Position numbers and translations under genes: made by a program. A model generated the notes under the pieces. It made no database searches. It was not told the origin of the DNA and was given only the letters and a program-made list of their open reading frames with translations. From positions 1 through 18,126 of the forward strand of contig JBOHSA010000235.1 in the NCBI GenBank assembly GCA_050732995.1: a stretch of 18,126 nucleotides of DNA, given 5' to 3'. The stretch's first letter is position 1. Each line of letters starts with the position of its first letter. Below are positions 1 through 6,734 of this stretch, piece by piece. The stretch comes from JBOHSA01 sp050732995. Its GTDB lineage: Bacteria; Gemmatimonadota; Gemmatimonadetes; Gemmatimonadales; GWC2-71-9.

Positions 1-370
1 GGTCGGGGTCGGGCACCACGACCGCGCCCGGCACCAGCCGCTCGTGCACGAACTGCTCGTCGCCGCCGTAGCCACGCAGCAGGATCGCCGGCCGCCGGCC
101 CCGCTCCGCGCAGGACGCCGCGATCCACGCGGCGAGCGGCGTCTTGCCGGACCCACCGACGGCGAGGTTGCCGACGGCCACCGTGGGCCGTGGCAGGCGA
201 CGCACCGCGCGCCAACCCCGGCGGTACGCGGCCGCGCGGGCGACCATGCCGGCGCGGTACGCCAGCGCCGCCGGCAGGAGCAGCCCCCGCGCCAGCCGCG
301 CGAGCGCGTGGTGGCTCCACCACAACCGGTGGATCAGCCGGTGCGGGAGCCACCAGGCGGGGAGGCTCAC
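1..370 (-). CDS. lpxK: Tetraacyldisaccharide 4'-kinase, N-terminal part (runs off left edge)
   Basis: LpxK phosphorylates the 4'-position of the tetraacyl disaccharide 1-phosphate made by LpxB, giving lipid IVA at the cytoplasmic face of the inner membrane. Only the first 123 codons are present. The translation shows a membrane-associated hydrophobic/basic N-terminus (residues 3-60, several Trp and Arg), then the P-loop region VGNLAVGGSGKTP at about residues 66-78. This matches the unusual LpxK Walker A. The family motif LLRGYGG follows at about 94-101. The start is a GTG at 368-370, chosen because it overlaps the stop of the DUF374 gene in the 4-base pattern GTGA used throughout the cluster, and because it gives the usual distance to the P-loop. 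The partial state is due to the window edge, not to a mutation. Confidence 0.93.
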   Translation of the reverse strand, partial: MSLPAWWLPHRLIHRLWWSHHALARLARGLLLPAALAYRAGMVARAAAYRRGWRAVRRLPRPTVAVGNLAVGGSGKTPLAAWIAASCAERGRRPAILLRGYGGDEQFVHERLVPGAVVVPDPD

Positions 371-987
371 GCGGTCACCGTCTGGAGCGACCGCTCCACC
401 TCGGCGATGCCGCGCCGGAGCTCGTCCTTGCCGTCCCGGATCACGAGCGCCGGGCCGTAGACGACGTCGATCCTGGCGAACGGCTTGGGCACGCAGAACC
501 GGTCCCAGGAGCGCAGCCACCACGCCGCCGAAGCGCGCGCGCCGATGGGCAGCAGGGGCACGGCGGCATGCTGCGCCGCGGCCACCGCCCCCGGCTTGAC
601 GCGCTCCGCCGGTCCGCGCGGGCCGTCGGGGGTCACGGCGACTTCCGCCCCGCCCTGCAGGCTGCGCACGATGCCCAGCAGCCCGACGTCCCCGCCCCGC
701 CGGCTCGACCCGCGTACGAACCGATAGCCCCAGCGCCGCGCGAGCGCGGCGAGATAGCCCCCGTCGCGGTGCCGGCTGATGAGCAGCACGATGCCTTCCC
801 GGCGGTGCTGATACAGCAGCGGCAGGATACGGCTGTGCCACAGGACGAAGACGAACGGCTGGCGCGCCGCCCGCAGGTCGCGCAGGTGCTCGGCGCCGCG
901 CACGCGCACCCGCCAGGTGGCGGCGAGCAGCTCGATGAGCGCCGCGCCCACCACCGCGAGCACTGGCTCCGCCCAGCGCAGCTTCAC
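367..987 (-). CDS. DUF374 lysophospholipid acyltransferase-family protein, candidate LpxJ-type lipid A late acyltransferase
   Basis: A 206-residue protein of the DUF374 branch of the LPLAT superfamily. It has an N-terminal hydrophobic segment (about residues 8-25, a membrane anchor), then the family landmarks: FVLWHSR (47-53, with the His in the acyltransferase motif I position), SRHRDGG (71-77), RGSSRRGG (92-99) and TPDGPRGP (119-126). Members in epsilonproteobacteria (LpxJ) add a secondary acyl chain to the lipid A precursor and can act before Kdo addition; this is family knowledge recalled from the literature. Its place between lpxB and lpxK makes a lipid A substrate likely, but the exact acyl position is not visible. 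The GTG start at 985-987 overlaps the lpxB stop (GTGA). An in-frame extension upstream would run back through lpxB in another frame and is unlikely. The stop overlaps the lpxK start. Confidence 0.85.
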   Translation of the reverse strand: MKLRWAEPVLAVVGAALIELLAATWRVRVRGAEHLRDLRAARQPFVFVLWHSRILPLLYQHRREGIVLLISRHRDGGYLAALARRWGYRFVRGSSRRGGDVGLLGIVRSLQGGAEVAVTPDGPRGPAERVKPGAVAAAQHAAVPLLPIGARASAAWWLRSWDRFCVPKPFARIDVVYGPALVIRDGKDELRRGIAEVERSLQTVTA

Positions 988-2099
988 CCGAGCAGCTCCA
1001 CCGCCAGCTCGGCCACTCGGCCGGCCGCGCCGGGCCCGCCCAACCGCTGGCGGACCTGCGCGAGGCCCTCGCGCTGCCGCCGCGCTTCGGCACTCGTCGG
1101 GTCGAGCAGCGGCAGGACGGCCTGGGCGAGCGCCGCGGGTCGCACGTCCCGCTGCAGGAACTCGGGCGCCACGGCCCGGTCGGCCACGAGATTCACGAGC
1201 CCCACCCACGGCACCTGGAGCACCCGCCGGGCGATGAGCCCGGACAGCGGGTTGAGCCGGTAGGCGATGACCATCGGGGCGTCAGCGATCGCGGCTTCGA
1301 GCGTTGTCGTCCCCGACTTGCACAAGGCGGCGTCCGCCGCCGCGAACACGACCGCCGGATCGCCGCCGTGCACCGTGGCCACGCCCGGGGCCGGATACGA
1401 CCCGCCCGGGGCGCCGGCCACGATCACCTGCAGGTCGGGCCGGGCCACGCGCACGGCCACGGCCGCATCGCGAAACGCCGGCCACAGGCGCCGCACTTCC
1501 AGGGGGCGGCTGCCGGGAAACAGGCCGAGCGTGGGGCGCCGCGGATCGAGGCCCAGGGCGTGCCGGGCTTCGACCCGCGGAGGCACCGGGCCGCGGTCGA
1601 GCAGCGGATGGCCCACGAACGACGCCGGCACGCCCCGGTCGCGAAAGAACTGCTCTTCGAAAGGGAGGATTACGGCCAGCCGGCGGACGGCGGCGGCCAG
1701 TCGCCGCACCCGATCGGCGCCCCACGCCCACATCTGGGGTGCGATGTAGTAGAGCACCGGGAGCCCGGCCGCCGCCGCCGCGGCGGCCGCGCGCAGGTGA
1801 TAGCCCGGGTAATCCACCAGGACGACGAGGTCGTAGCGGCCGGCGCGAAACGCCGCGCGCACCCGGCCCAGCAGGCGGTAATGCGCGGGGATCTTCGCGA
1901 GCGCTTCCACGAAGCCGACGACCGAGAACGCTTCCATCCGGTCGAGCACGACGGCGCCCGCCTGCGCCATCAGCGGCCCGCCGAACGCTTCGATGGCGAC
2001 CCCCGGCAGGCGGCGCTGGAGCGCTGCCACCACCGGCGCGGCGTGCGCATCGCCCGACGGCTCGCCCGCCGAGATGTAGATCCGGGGCGGACGGCTCAC
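984..2099 (-). CDS. lpxB: Lipid-A-disaccharide synthase
   Basis: LpxB is a GT-B glycosyltransferase (family GT19) that joins UDP-2,3-diacylglucosamine and lipid X to form the beta-1,6 disaccharide of lipid A on the inner membrane. At 371 residues it is close to the E. coli enzyme (382). Visible family motifs are SAGEPSGD (10-17), the membrane-contacting region GFVEALAKIP (62-71), VDYPGYHLR (95-103), YYIAPQMWAWG (117-127), VGHPLLD (162-168), LFPGSRPLEV (193-202, donor-binding loop) and the nucleotide-sugar motif CKSGTTTLEA (260-269). The GTG start at 2097-2099 overlaps the preceding oxidoreductase stop by 4 bases, and no better start lies downstream before the SAGEPSGD motif. It is coupled to the DUF374 gene by another GTGA overlap. 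Nothing looks broken. Confidence 0.97.
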   Translation of the reverse strand: MSRPPRIYISAGEPSGDAHAAPVVAALQRRLPGVAIEAFGGPLMAQAGAVVLDRMEAFSVVGFVEALAKIPAHYRLLGRVRAAFRAGRYDLVVLVDYPGYHLRAAAAAAAAGLPVLYYIAPQMWAWGADRVRRLAAAVRRLAVILPFEEQFFRDRGVPASFVGHPLLDRGPVPPRVEARHALGLDPRRPTLGLFPGSRPLEVRRLWPAFRDAAVAVRVARPDLQVIVAGAPGGSYPAPGVATVHGGDPAVVFAAADAALCKSGTTTLEAAIADAPMVIAYRLNPLSGLIARRVLQVPWVGLVNLVADRAVAPEFLQRDVRPAALAQAVLPLLDPTSAEARRQREGLAQVRQRLGGPGAAGRVAELAVELLG

Positions 2100-3067
2100 G
2101 GCCGCGCGGCGGCGAGCGGCGAGGCCTGGACGGCGTCGGCGACGCGGTAAGCGAGCGCGAGCGCCTGGCAGCCCGCGGCGCCCGACACCACCACCTCCCC
2201 GTCCCCCCGCACCGCGCGGATGAAGCTCTCGAGCTCGAGCTTGAGCGGCTCCGCCTCGGGCGCCGTGAGACGCACGTGCTCGACGATCTCTTCCATCTTC
2301 TTCGCCCCGAGCCCTTGCCAGCCCGGCTTCAGCCGGTAGAAGTGCCCGTCGCCTTGTGCGAGATCGAGCGAGAAGTATCCGGTCGGCTGGAAGATGCGGA
2401 GCTTGCGCGTGCGGTCGCGGGAAATGCGGCTGGCGGTGATGTTCGCGACGGCGCCGTTGGCGAACTCGACCCGCGCGTTGGCGATGTCCACGTGCGGGGT
2501 GAGCACCGCGACCCCGGTGGCTCGCACGTCGGTCACCTCGGAGCGGACCAACTCCAGCACCAGGTCGAGGTCGTGGATCATCAGGTCGAGGATGACCGCC
2601 ACGTCGGTGCCGCGCGGCTGGAACGGCGCCAGCCGATCGGTCTGGAGGAAGCGGGGCTCGTCCAGCAGGGGCGCCGCGGCCCGGATGGCGCGATTGAACC
2701 GCTCGACGTGTCCCACCTGCAGCACGACCTCCTGGGCCGCCGCCGCGCGCACCAATGCTTCGGCGCCGGCGACGGCGTCGGCGAGCGGCTTCTCGATCAA
2801 CGCCGGGATGCCCCGCCCCAGGACCGCGAGCCCGACCTCGGTGTGCGCCGACGTCGGCACCACGACCGTGACCGCTTCGACCCGGTCCAGCAGGGCCTCG
2901 AGCGAAGGGTGGGCGACCGTCCGTAGCTCCCCGGCGACCTGCGCCGCCCGGGCCGGATTGATGTCGTAGATCCCCACCAGCTCGGCCTCCGCAAGCTGCT
3001 GGAGCAGCCGCGCGTGGTGGTAGCCCAGCGCGCCGGTTCCGATCACCCCGACGCGCAGCCGCGTCAC
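2096..3067 (-). CDS. Gfo/Idh/MocA-family oxidoreductase in the lpx cluster, GnnA-like (candidate UDP-GlcNAc 3-dehydrogenase)
   Basis: A 323-residue NAD(P)-dependent sugar dehydrogenase. The Rossmann domain begins at once with GVIGTGALGYHHA (7-19). The family signature EKPLA is at 92-96, where the Lys is the usual catalytic residue. VGHVERFN (118-125) and DLMIHDLDL (161-169, with the substrate-site His165/Asp166 pair) mark the C-terminal alpha/beta domain. In Acidithiobacillus ferrooxidans a homologue, GnnA, sits between lpxA and lpxB and oxidises UDP-GlcNAc at C3; GnnB then transaminates it to give UDP-GlcNAc3N for amide-linked lipid A. The same position here (lpxA upstream, lpxB downstream, both with 4-base overlaps) supports a role on the lipid A precursor sugar. 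No GnnB-like aminotransferase is in the window, so the substrate stays an inference. The start is the GTG at 3065-3067. Confidence 0.88.
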   Translation of the reverse strand: MTRLRVGVIGTGALGYHHARLLQQLAEAELVGIYDINPARAAQVAGELRTVAHPSLEALLDRVEAVTVVVPTSAHTEVGLAVLGRGIPALIEKPLADAVAGAEALVRAAAAQEVVLQVGHVERFNRAIRAAAPLLDEPRFLQTDRLAPFQPRGTDVAVILDLMIHDLDLVLELVRSEVTDVRATGVAVLTPHVDIANARVEFANGAVANITASRISRDRTRKLRIFQPTGYFSLDLAQGDGHFYRLKPGWQGLGAKKMEEIVEHVRLTAPEAEPLKLELESFIRAVRGDGEVVVSGAAGCQALALAYRVADAVQASPLAAARP

Positions 3068-3831
3068 ACCAGCACCCCGCGCTGCGACTCCTCGACGAAC
3101 CGCAGGAAGGTCTCGACTTCCGGCACCGCCGGGAGCTCGGTGCGCGCGCGCGCGATCCCCTGGCTCACCGTCAGATCGGAATTGAAGAGCAGCCGGTAGG
3201 CCCGCTTGAGCGCGAGCTTCACCTCGGGCGCGTAGCCGGCGCGCTGCAGACCGACTGAATTGAGGCCGTAGAGGTGCACGGGATTCCCGACCGCCTTGGT
3301 GAACGGCGGGACGTCCTGGTTCACCCGCGACCCGCCGCCGACGAAGGCGAACATGCCGATGCGCACGAACTGATGGATCGGCGTGAGCCCGCTGATGATG
3401 GCGCGGTCGTCCACCGTCACGTGGCCGGCCATCTGGATGCCGTTGGCGAGGATGACGTCGTTGCCGATCACGCAGTCGTGGGCGATGTGCACGTAGGTCA
3501 TGATGAAGCAGCGCTGCCCGATGCCCGTCTTGCCCGTGGCCGTCGTGCCCCGGTTCACGGTGCAGTACTCGCGGATGATCGTCCCGTCTCCGACCTCGAC
3601 CCAGGTCTCCTCGCCCTTGAACTTCAGGTCCTGCGGATCGCCGCCGAGGATCGTGCCCGCCCCGACCTTCACCCCCGCGCCGAGCTTCACGTTGCGCTCG
3701 AGGACCGAGTGCGCCCCGAGGGCGCAGCGCTCCCCCACCGTTACCCGGGGTCCGACGATGGCGTAGGGCCCGATCGCCACGTCCGCTCCCAGCTGGGCCG
3801 TCGGATCGATCAGGGCCGTGCGGTGGATCAT
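3064..3831 (-). CDS. lpxA: Acyl-[ACP]--UDP-N-acetylglucosamine O-acyltransferase
   Basis: LpxA transfers a (hydroxy)acyl chain from acyl carrier protein to the 3-position of UDP-GlcNAc (or to a 3-amino sugar in some lineages), the first step of lipid A synthesis in the cytoplasm. The 255-residue product is a left-handed beta-helix of hexapeptide repeats (about 1-180) plus a C-terminal helical domain (about 190-255). Visible active-site equivalents are H118 in HIAHDC (E. coli H125), H115 (H122), H137 in AGHV (H144), H153 in PIHQF (H160) and PQDLKF at 66-71. The acyl ruler position equivalent to E. coli G173 is Gly166, which would allow a long chain of about C14 as in E. coli, unlike the shorter C10 of Pseudomonas. 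The ATG at 3829-3831 overlaps the lpxC-fabZ stop (ATGA). Confidence 0.97.
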   Translation of the reverse strand: MIHRTALIDPTAQLGADVAIGPYAIVGPRVTVGERCALGAHSVLERNVKLGAGVKVGAGTILGGDPQDLKFKGEETWVEVGDGTIIREYCTVNRGTTATGKTGIGQRCFIMTYVHIAHDCVIGNDVILANGIQMAGHVTVDDRAIISGLTPIHQFVRIGMFAFVGGGSRVNQDVPPFTKAVGNPVHLYGLNSVGLQRAGYAPEVKLALKRAYRLLFNSDLTVSQGIARARTELPAVPEVETFLRFVEESQRGVLV

Positions 3832-5117
3832 TTGTCGGTCACGATGGCCATCATCTCGGCCTCGGCCACGACCTGGCCGTCCACGTAGCCCACCCCCTTC
3901 ATCTTGCACGTCTTGCCACGGAACTGGAGCATCTCGAGCTCGAAGCGAATCTGGTCCCCGGGCAGCACGGGCCGGCGGAACTTCACGTTGTCCAGCGACA
4001 TGAAGTAGACCACCTTGTCTTCGACGTTCTGGCTCTCGAAATGGCTCATCAGAAGCATCCCGCCCACCTGCGCCATCGCTTCGATGATCAGCACGCCGGG
4101 CATGATCGGATGGCCCGGAAAGTGGCCCTGGAAGAAGGGCTCGTTGATCGTGACGTTCTTGATCCCCACGATCCGCTTCTCGCCCTCGATCTCGAGGATC
4201 CGGTCGACCAGCAGGAACGGGTAGCGGTGCGGCAGGACGTCCATGATGCGCCCGATGTCGATCTTGGGGGCGCCGGTGCGCTGGGCGGCGCGGGCCAAGG
4301 CCCGCGCCAGCGCCACGTTGCCGCCGTGGCTCGGCCGGGTGGCGATGACGTGGCCGCGGATGCGCGCGCCCGTGAGCGCCAGATCGCCCACGATGTCGGC
4401 CGCTTTGTGGCGCACGAACTCGTCGGGCCACCGCAGCTTCCCGCCGTCGGCGATGCCCCGCTCGTCCAGCACGATAGTGTTGCTCGCCGAGGCGCCCTTG
4501 ATGAGCCCCTTGGCCTTCAGCCCCTCCACCTCGGTGGTGAATCCGAAGGTGCGCGCCGAGGCGAGCTCGCGCGCGAACACGGGCGGCGTGACCTCGTAAC
4601 TCCCCGCCTGGCAGCCGATCAGGGGGTGGGGCCACTCGATCGCGACGGTGAGCCGGAACGATTTCGCCGGCGCCACGACGTAGGTGGCGTCGCCCTCGGT
4701 GACGGTAAAGGGCGCCGCCACGGTGAGCACCACCGGCTCCCCGCCGACCGCCACCGGCCCCGCGCGCTCCAGCGCCTCGAAATACGGCTGCACACTGCCG
4801 TCCAGGATCGGCGGCTCGGGCCCCGTGAGCTCGACCGTGACGTCGTCGATCTCGTGGGCGGCCACGGCGGCGAGCAGGTGCTCCACCGTATGGATCGTCG
4901 CGGCGCCGCGGCCGATGGCGGTGCGGCGCTCCACCGCCTCGACCTCGGTCAGCCGCGCCGGCACCTCGGGCTGGCCCGGCAAGTCGACCCGCCGGAACAC
5001 AATGCCCCGCCCCGCGGGGGCCGGGAGGAAGGTCGCCTCGGTCCGGGCGCCGGTGTGCAACCCGGTACCCGACACGGACGCCCGATCCTTGATGGACCGT
5101 CTACTCGGTGGAGTCAT
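3828..5117 (-). CDS. lpxC-fabZ: Bifunctional UDP-3-O-acyl-N-acetylglucosamine deacetylase / 3-hydroxyacyl-[ACP] dehydratase (LpxC-FabZ fusion)
   Basis: One 429-residue reading frame carries two enzymes. Residues 6 to about 280 are LpxC, the zinc deacetylase that commits UDP-acyl-GlcNAc to lipid A. The motif GTGLHTG is at 17-23, zinc ligands are H80 (TVEHLLAA), H237 and D241 (RHKAADIVGD), the general base is E79, and the catalytic His is H264 in RPSHGG. Residues about 285-429 are FabZ, the hot-dog-fold dehydratase of fatty acid elongation, with LPHRYPFLLVDR at 295-306 and the catalytic pair H332 (GHFPGHP) and E346 (LIIEAMAQ), 14 residues apart as in free FabZ. The linker is only a few residues and the frame is continuous, so the fusion is real. 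Both parts consume or produce 3-hydroxyacyl-ACP-linked intermediates. The ATG at 5115-5117 lies inside the end of lpxD (17-base overlap). Confidence 0.97.
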   Translation of the reverse strand: MTPPSRRSIKDRASVSGTGLHTGARTEATFLPAPAGRGIVFRRVDLPGQPEVPARLTEVEAVERRTAIGRGAATIHTVEHLLAAVAAHEIDDVTVELTGPEPPILDGSVQPYFEALERAGPVAVGGEPVVLTVAAPFTVTEGDATYVVAPAKSFRLTVAIEWPHPLIGCQAGSYEVTPPVFARELASARTFGFTTEVEGLKAKGLIKGASASNTIVLDERGIADGGKLRWPDEFVRHKAADIVGDLALTGARIRGHVIATRPSHGGNVALARALARAAQRTGAPKIDIGRIMDVLPHRYPFLLVDRILEIEGEKRIVGIKNVTINEPFFQGHFPGHPIMPGVLIIEAMAQVGGMLLMSHFESQNVEDKVVYFMSLDNVKFRRPVLPGDQIRFELEMLQFRGKTCKMKGVGYVDGQVVAEAEMMAIVTDK

Positions 5118-6153
5118 CGGACCGCCGCACCAGGGCCTCCAGCTCGTCCACGATCCGGGCCAGGCGATACAGCGCGGCCTGCGCCCGCAGGTATTCCCGG
5201 TGGTCCCGCGCCGGGAAACCGGAAACGGTGGCCCCGGCGGGCACGTCCCGGATGACGCCGGCCTGCGCGGCGAGCCGCGCCTGCCGGCCGATCGTGAGGT
5301 GATCGGCCACGCCCGCCTGGCCCGCCAGGACGACGTCGTCCTCGATGCGGGTGCTCCCGGCGATCCCCACCTGCGCCATGATCAGGCAGCGCGCCCCGAT
5401 CCGCACGTTGTGGCCCACCTGCACGAGGTTGTCGATCTTGGTCCCGTCACCGATCACCGTGTCGTCGACGCTGCCGCGGTCCACGGTGCTGTTGGCGCCG
5501 ATTTCGACGTCGTCGCCCAGCAGGCACCCGCCCACGTGCGGGATCTTGCGATGGCCGGCGCCTTCCCGACCGGGCACGTAGCCAAACCCGTCGCTGCCGA
5601 GCACCACGCCGGCGTGCAGGATGACGCGGTGCCCGATCGTGACGCCGGGATAGCACACGACGCCGGGGTAGAGCAGCGCGTCGTCGCCCAGCGTCACCCC
5701 GTCCCCCAACACGCACCCGGGCCCGATCCGGGCGTTCTTGCCGAGCCGCACGCCGGCGCCGAGCACCGCGCGGGCGCCGACGGCGACCGGGTCCTCCCAG
5801 CGCGCGTCCCCGCCGATCATGGCGGTGGCGTGGACGCCCGGCTCCCAGACGGGCTGCGGGTACAGGACCGGCAGGAGGCTGAGCAGCGCCGCATGGGGGT
5901 CGGGAACCACGACCCGCGTGGCCGGTCCGCCCGGCGCTCCCTCGTGGGCCGCCGCCAGCAGCACGACCGACGCCCTAGTCTGTTGAAAGTACGGGAGATA
6001 GCGATGGCTGGCAAGAAACGACAGATCGCCGGGGCCGGCCCGATCGAGGGGCGCGAACCCGCCGACCGTGACGTCTCCCGACCCGATCAGGCGCCCGCCC
6101 GTGAGCGCGGCGATCTCGCGCGCGGCGATCTGCCGCCCAGCCTCGGCGCTCAC
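5101..6153 (-). CDS. lpxD: UDP-3-O-acylglucosamine N-acyltransferase
   Basis: LpxD adds the second, N-linked hydroxyacyl chain to UDP-3-O-acyl-glucosamine after LpxC. The 350-residue product has the three expected parts: an N-terminal uridine-binding domain (about 1-105, including GDLSFLAS at 42-49), a hexapeptide-repeat beta-helix (about 106-310, with many I-G-x-x-x-x repeats), and a short C-terminal helix (about 318-350). The catalytic His is H248 in VQVGHNV, equivalent to E. coli H239. SDGFGY (187-192) and HRKIPHVG (201-208) are family hallmarks. The start is a GTG at 6151-6153, 13 bases after the skp stop, with only a weak purine signal ahead of it. This start gives the usual distance to the uridine-binding domain. 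The stop (TAG) lies 17 bases inside the start of lpxC-fabZ. Confidence 0.97.
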   Translation of the reverse strand: MSAEAGRQIAAREIAALTGGRLIGSGDVTVGGFAPLDRAGPGDLSFLASHRYLPYFQQTRASVVLLAAAHEGAPGGPATRVVVPDPHAALLSLLPVLYPQPVWEPGVHATAMIGGDARWEDPVAVGARAVLGAGVRLGKNARIGPGCVLGDGVTLGDDALLYPGVVCYPGVTIGHRVILHAGVVLGSDGFGYVPGREGAGHRKIPHVGGCLLGDDVEIGANSTVDRGSVDDTVIGDGTKIDNLVQVGHNVRIGARCLIMAQVGIAGSTRIEDDVVLAGQAGVADHLTIGRQARLAAQAGVIRDVPAGATVSGFPARDHREYLRAQAALYRLARIVDELEALVRRSDDSTE

Positions 6154-6166
6154 CGGGCGGCGCCCG

Positions 6167-6712
6167 TTACTGGGACTGCTGAAGGCGCTGCAGCACCCTG
6201 GCCGTAAGGTTCAGTGCCGGATCCGCGGCGACGATGAAGTTGCCGGGCGCGTCCGCATTGAAGATCAGCGCGTAATTCCCCTCGGCCCGGATGCCCTGGA
6301 TGATCGAGTTCACCCGCGCCTGGATTGGCTCGAGCAGCTCCCGCTCCCGCGCGGCGGCGCGCTCCTGCAGCTCGTTGGTTCGCTGCTCGAGACGCTGTTG
6401 GAGGCCCTGGAGCTCCTTCTGCTTGCTCTGCTTGGCCGTCGGAGACAGGGCGATCGACTGCTGGTCGAACGCCTGGACCGCGGAATCGAGCTGCTGCTGC
6501 AGCTTGCGGATCTCGTCCTGGAACCCCTTCAGCTCCCGGGTCCAGGTGGATTCCGCGGCGGCGTAGCCGGGCGTGCGCGTCAGGATCTCGCGCGCGTTGA
6601 CGAACCCGATCTTGAGCGAAGGCTGCGGCGACGTCGTTTGCGTCGGTGCCTGGGCGGCCGTCGCCGCCGTCCCTCCCGCCAGCGCCAAGAGAACCAGTCC
6701 TGCCCGCATCAT
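6167..6712 (-). CDS. skp: OmpH/Skp-family periplasmic chaperone
   Basis: A 181-residue secreted protein. Skp holds unfolded outer-membrane proteins in the periplasm and delivers them to the Bam complex. A signal peptide is clear: MMRAG basic start, hydrophobic LVLLALAGGTAATAA, cleavage probably after the Ala at about 20-22. The mature start includes the OmpH signature KIGFVNAREIL (34-44). Residues about 55-145 form a Gln/Glu/Arg-rich coiled coil (the tentacles). The C-terminal NYALIFNADAPGNFIV segment (146-161) returns to the beta-sheet body. Two adjacent ATGs (6710-6712 and 6707-6709) are possible starts; the first has a GGAG ribosome binding site 6 bases ahead. Reading further upstream would run back into bamA and spoil the signal peptide. 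It follows bamA by 22 bases, the classic bamA-skp-lpxD order. Confidence 0.93.
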   Translation of the reverse strand: MMRAGLVLLALAGGTAATAAQAPTQTTSPQPSLKIGFVNAREILTRTPGYAAAESTWTRELKGFQDEIRKLQQQLDSAVQAFDQQSIALSPTAKQSKQKELQGLQQRLEQRTNELQERAAARERELLEPIQARVNSIIQGIRAEGNYALIFNADAPGNFIVAADPALNLTARVLQRLQQSQ

Positions 6713-6718
6713 ACTCGT

Positions 6719-6722
6719 CTCC
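6719..6722 (-). promoter_or_regulatory. Ribosome binding site of skp
   Basis: On the minus strand GGAG is followed by 6 bases and then the first of two tandem ATG codons. It decides the short start of skp over an upstream in-frame ATG at 6749-6751 that lies within the end of bamA. Confidence 0.6.
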
Positions 6723-6734
6723 GTGAGGTGAGCA

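Noticed and set aside
1741..1810. Repeated GCC/GCG units in lpxB as a possible simple repeat
   Set aside because: They encode an alanine-rich helix (about residues 104-112) in a known variable part of LpxB, and are explained by codon bias.
1304..2926. A 540-codon plus-strand frame opposite lpxB and the oxidoreductase
   Set aside because: Composition is Arg/Pro-rich without recognisable domains and it crosses two real genes in opposite sense, so it is a GC-driven shadow.
3832..4635. Upstream in-frame extension of lpxA to a 523-residue protein
   Set aside because: The extra part is the lpxC-fabZ coding sequence read in another frame. LpxA starts at its usual MIHxxA position with an ATGA overlap.
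5101..5117. The lpxD-lpxC overlap as a possible gene fusion or frameshift error
   Set aside because: LpxD ends naturally after its C-terminal helix and LpxC begins at a normal distance before GTGLHTG, so both genes are complete and the overlap is just tight packing.
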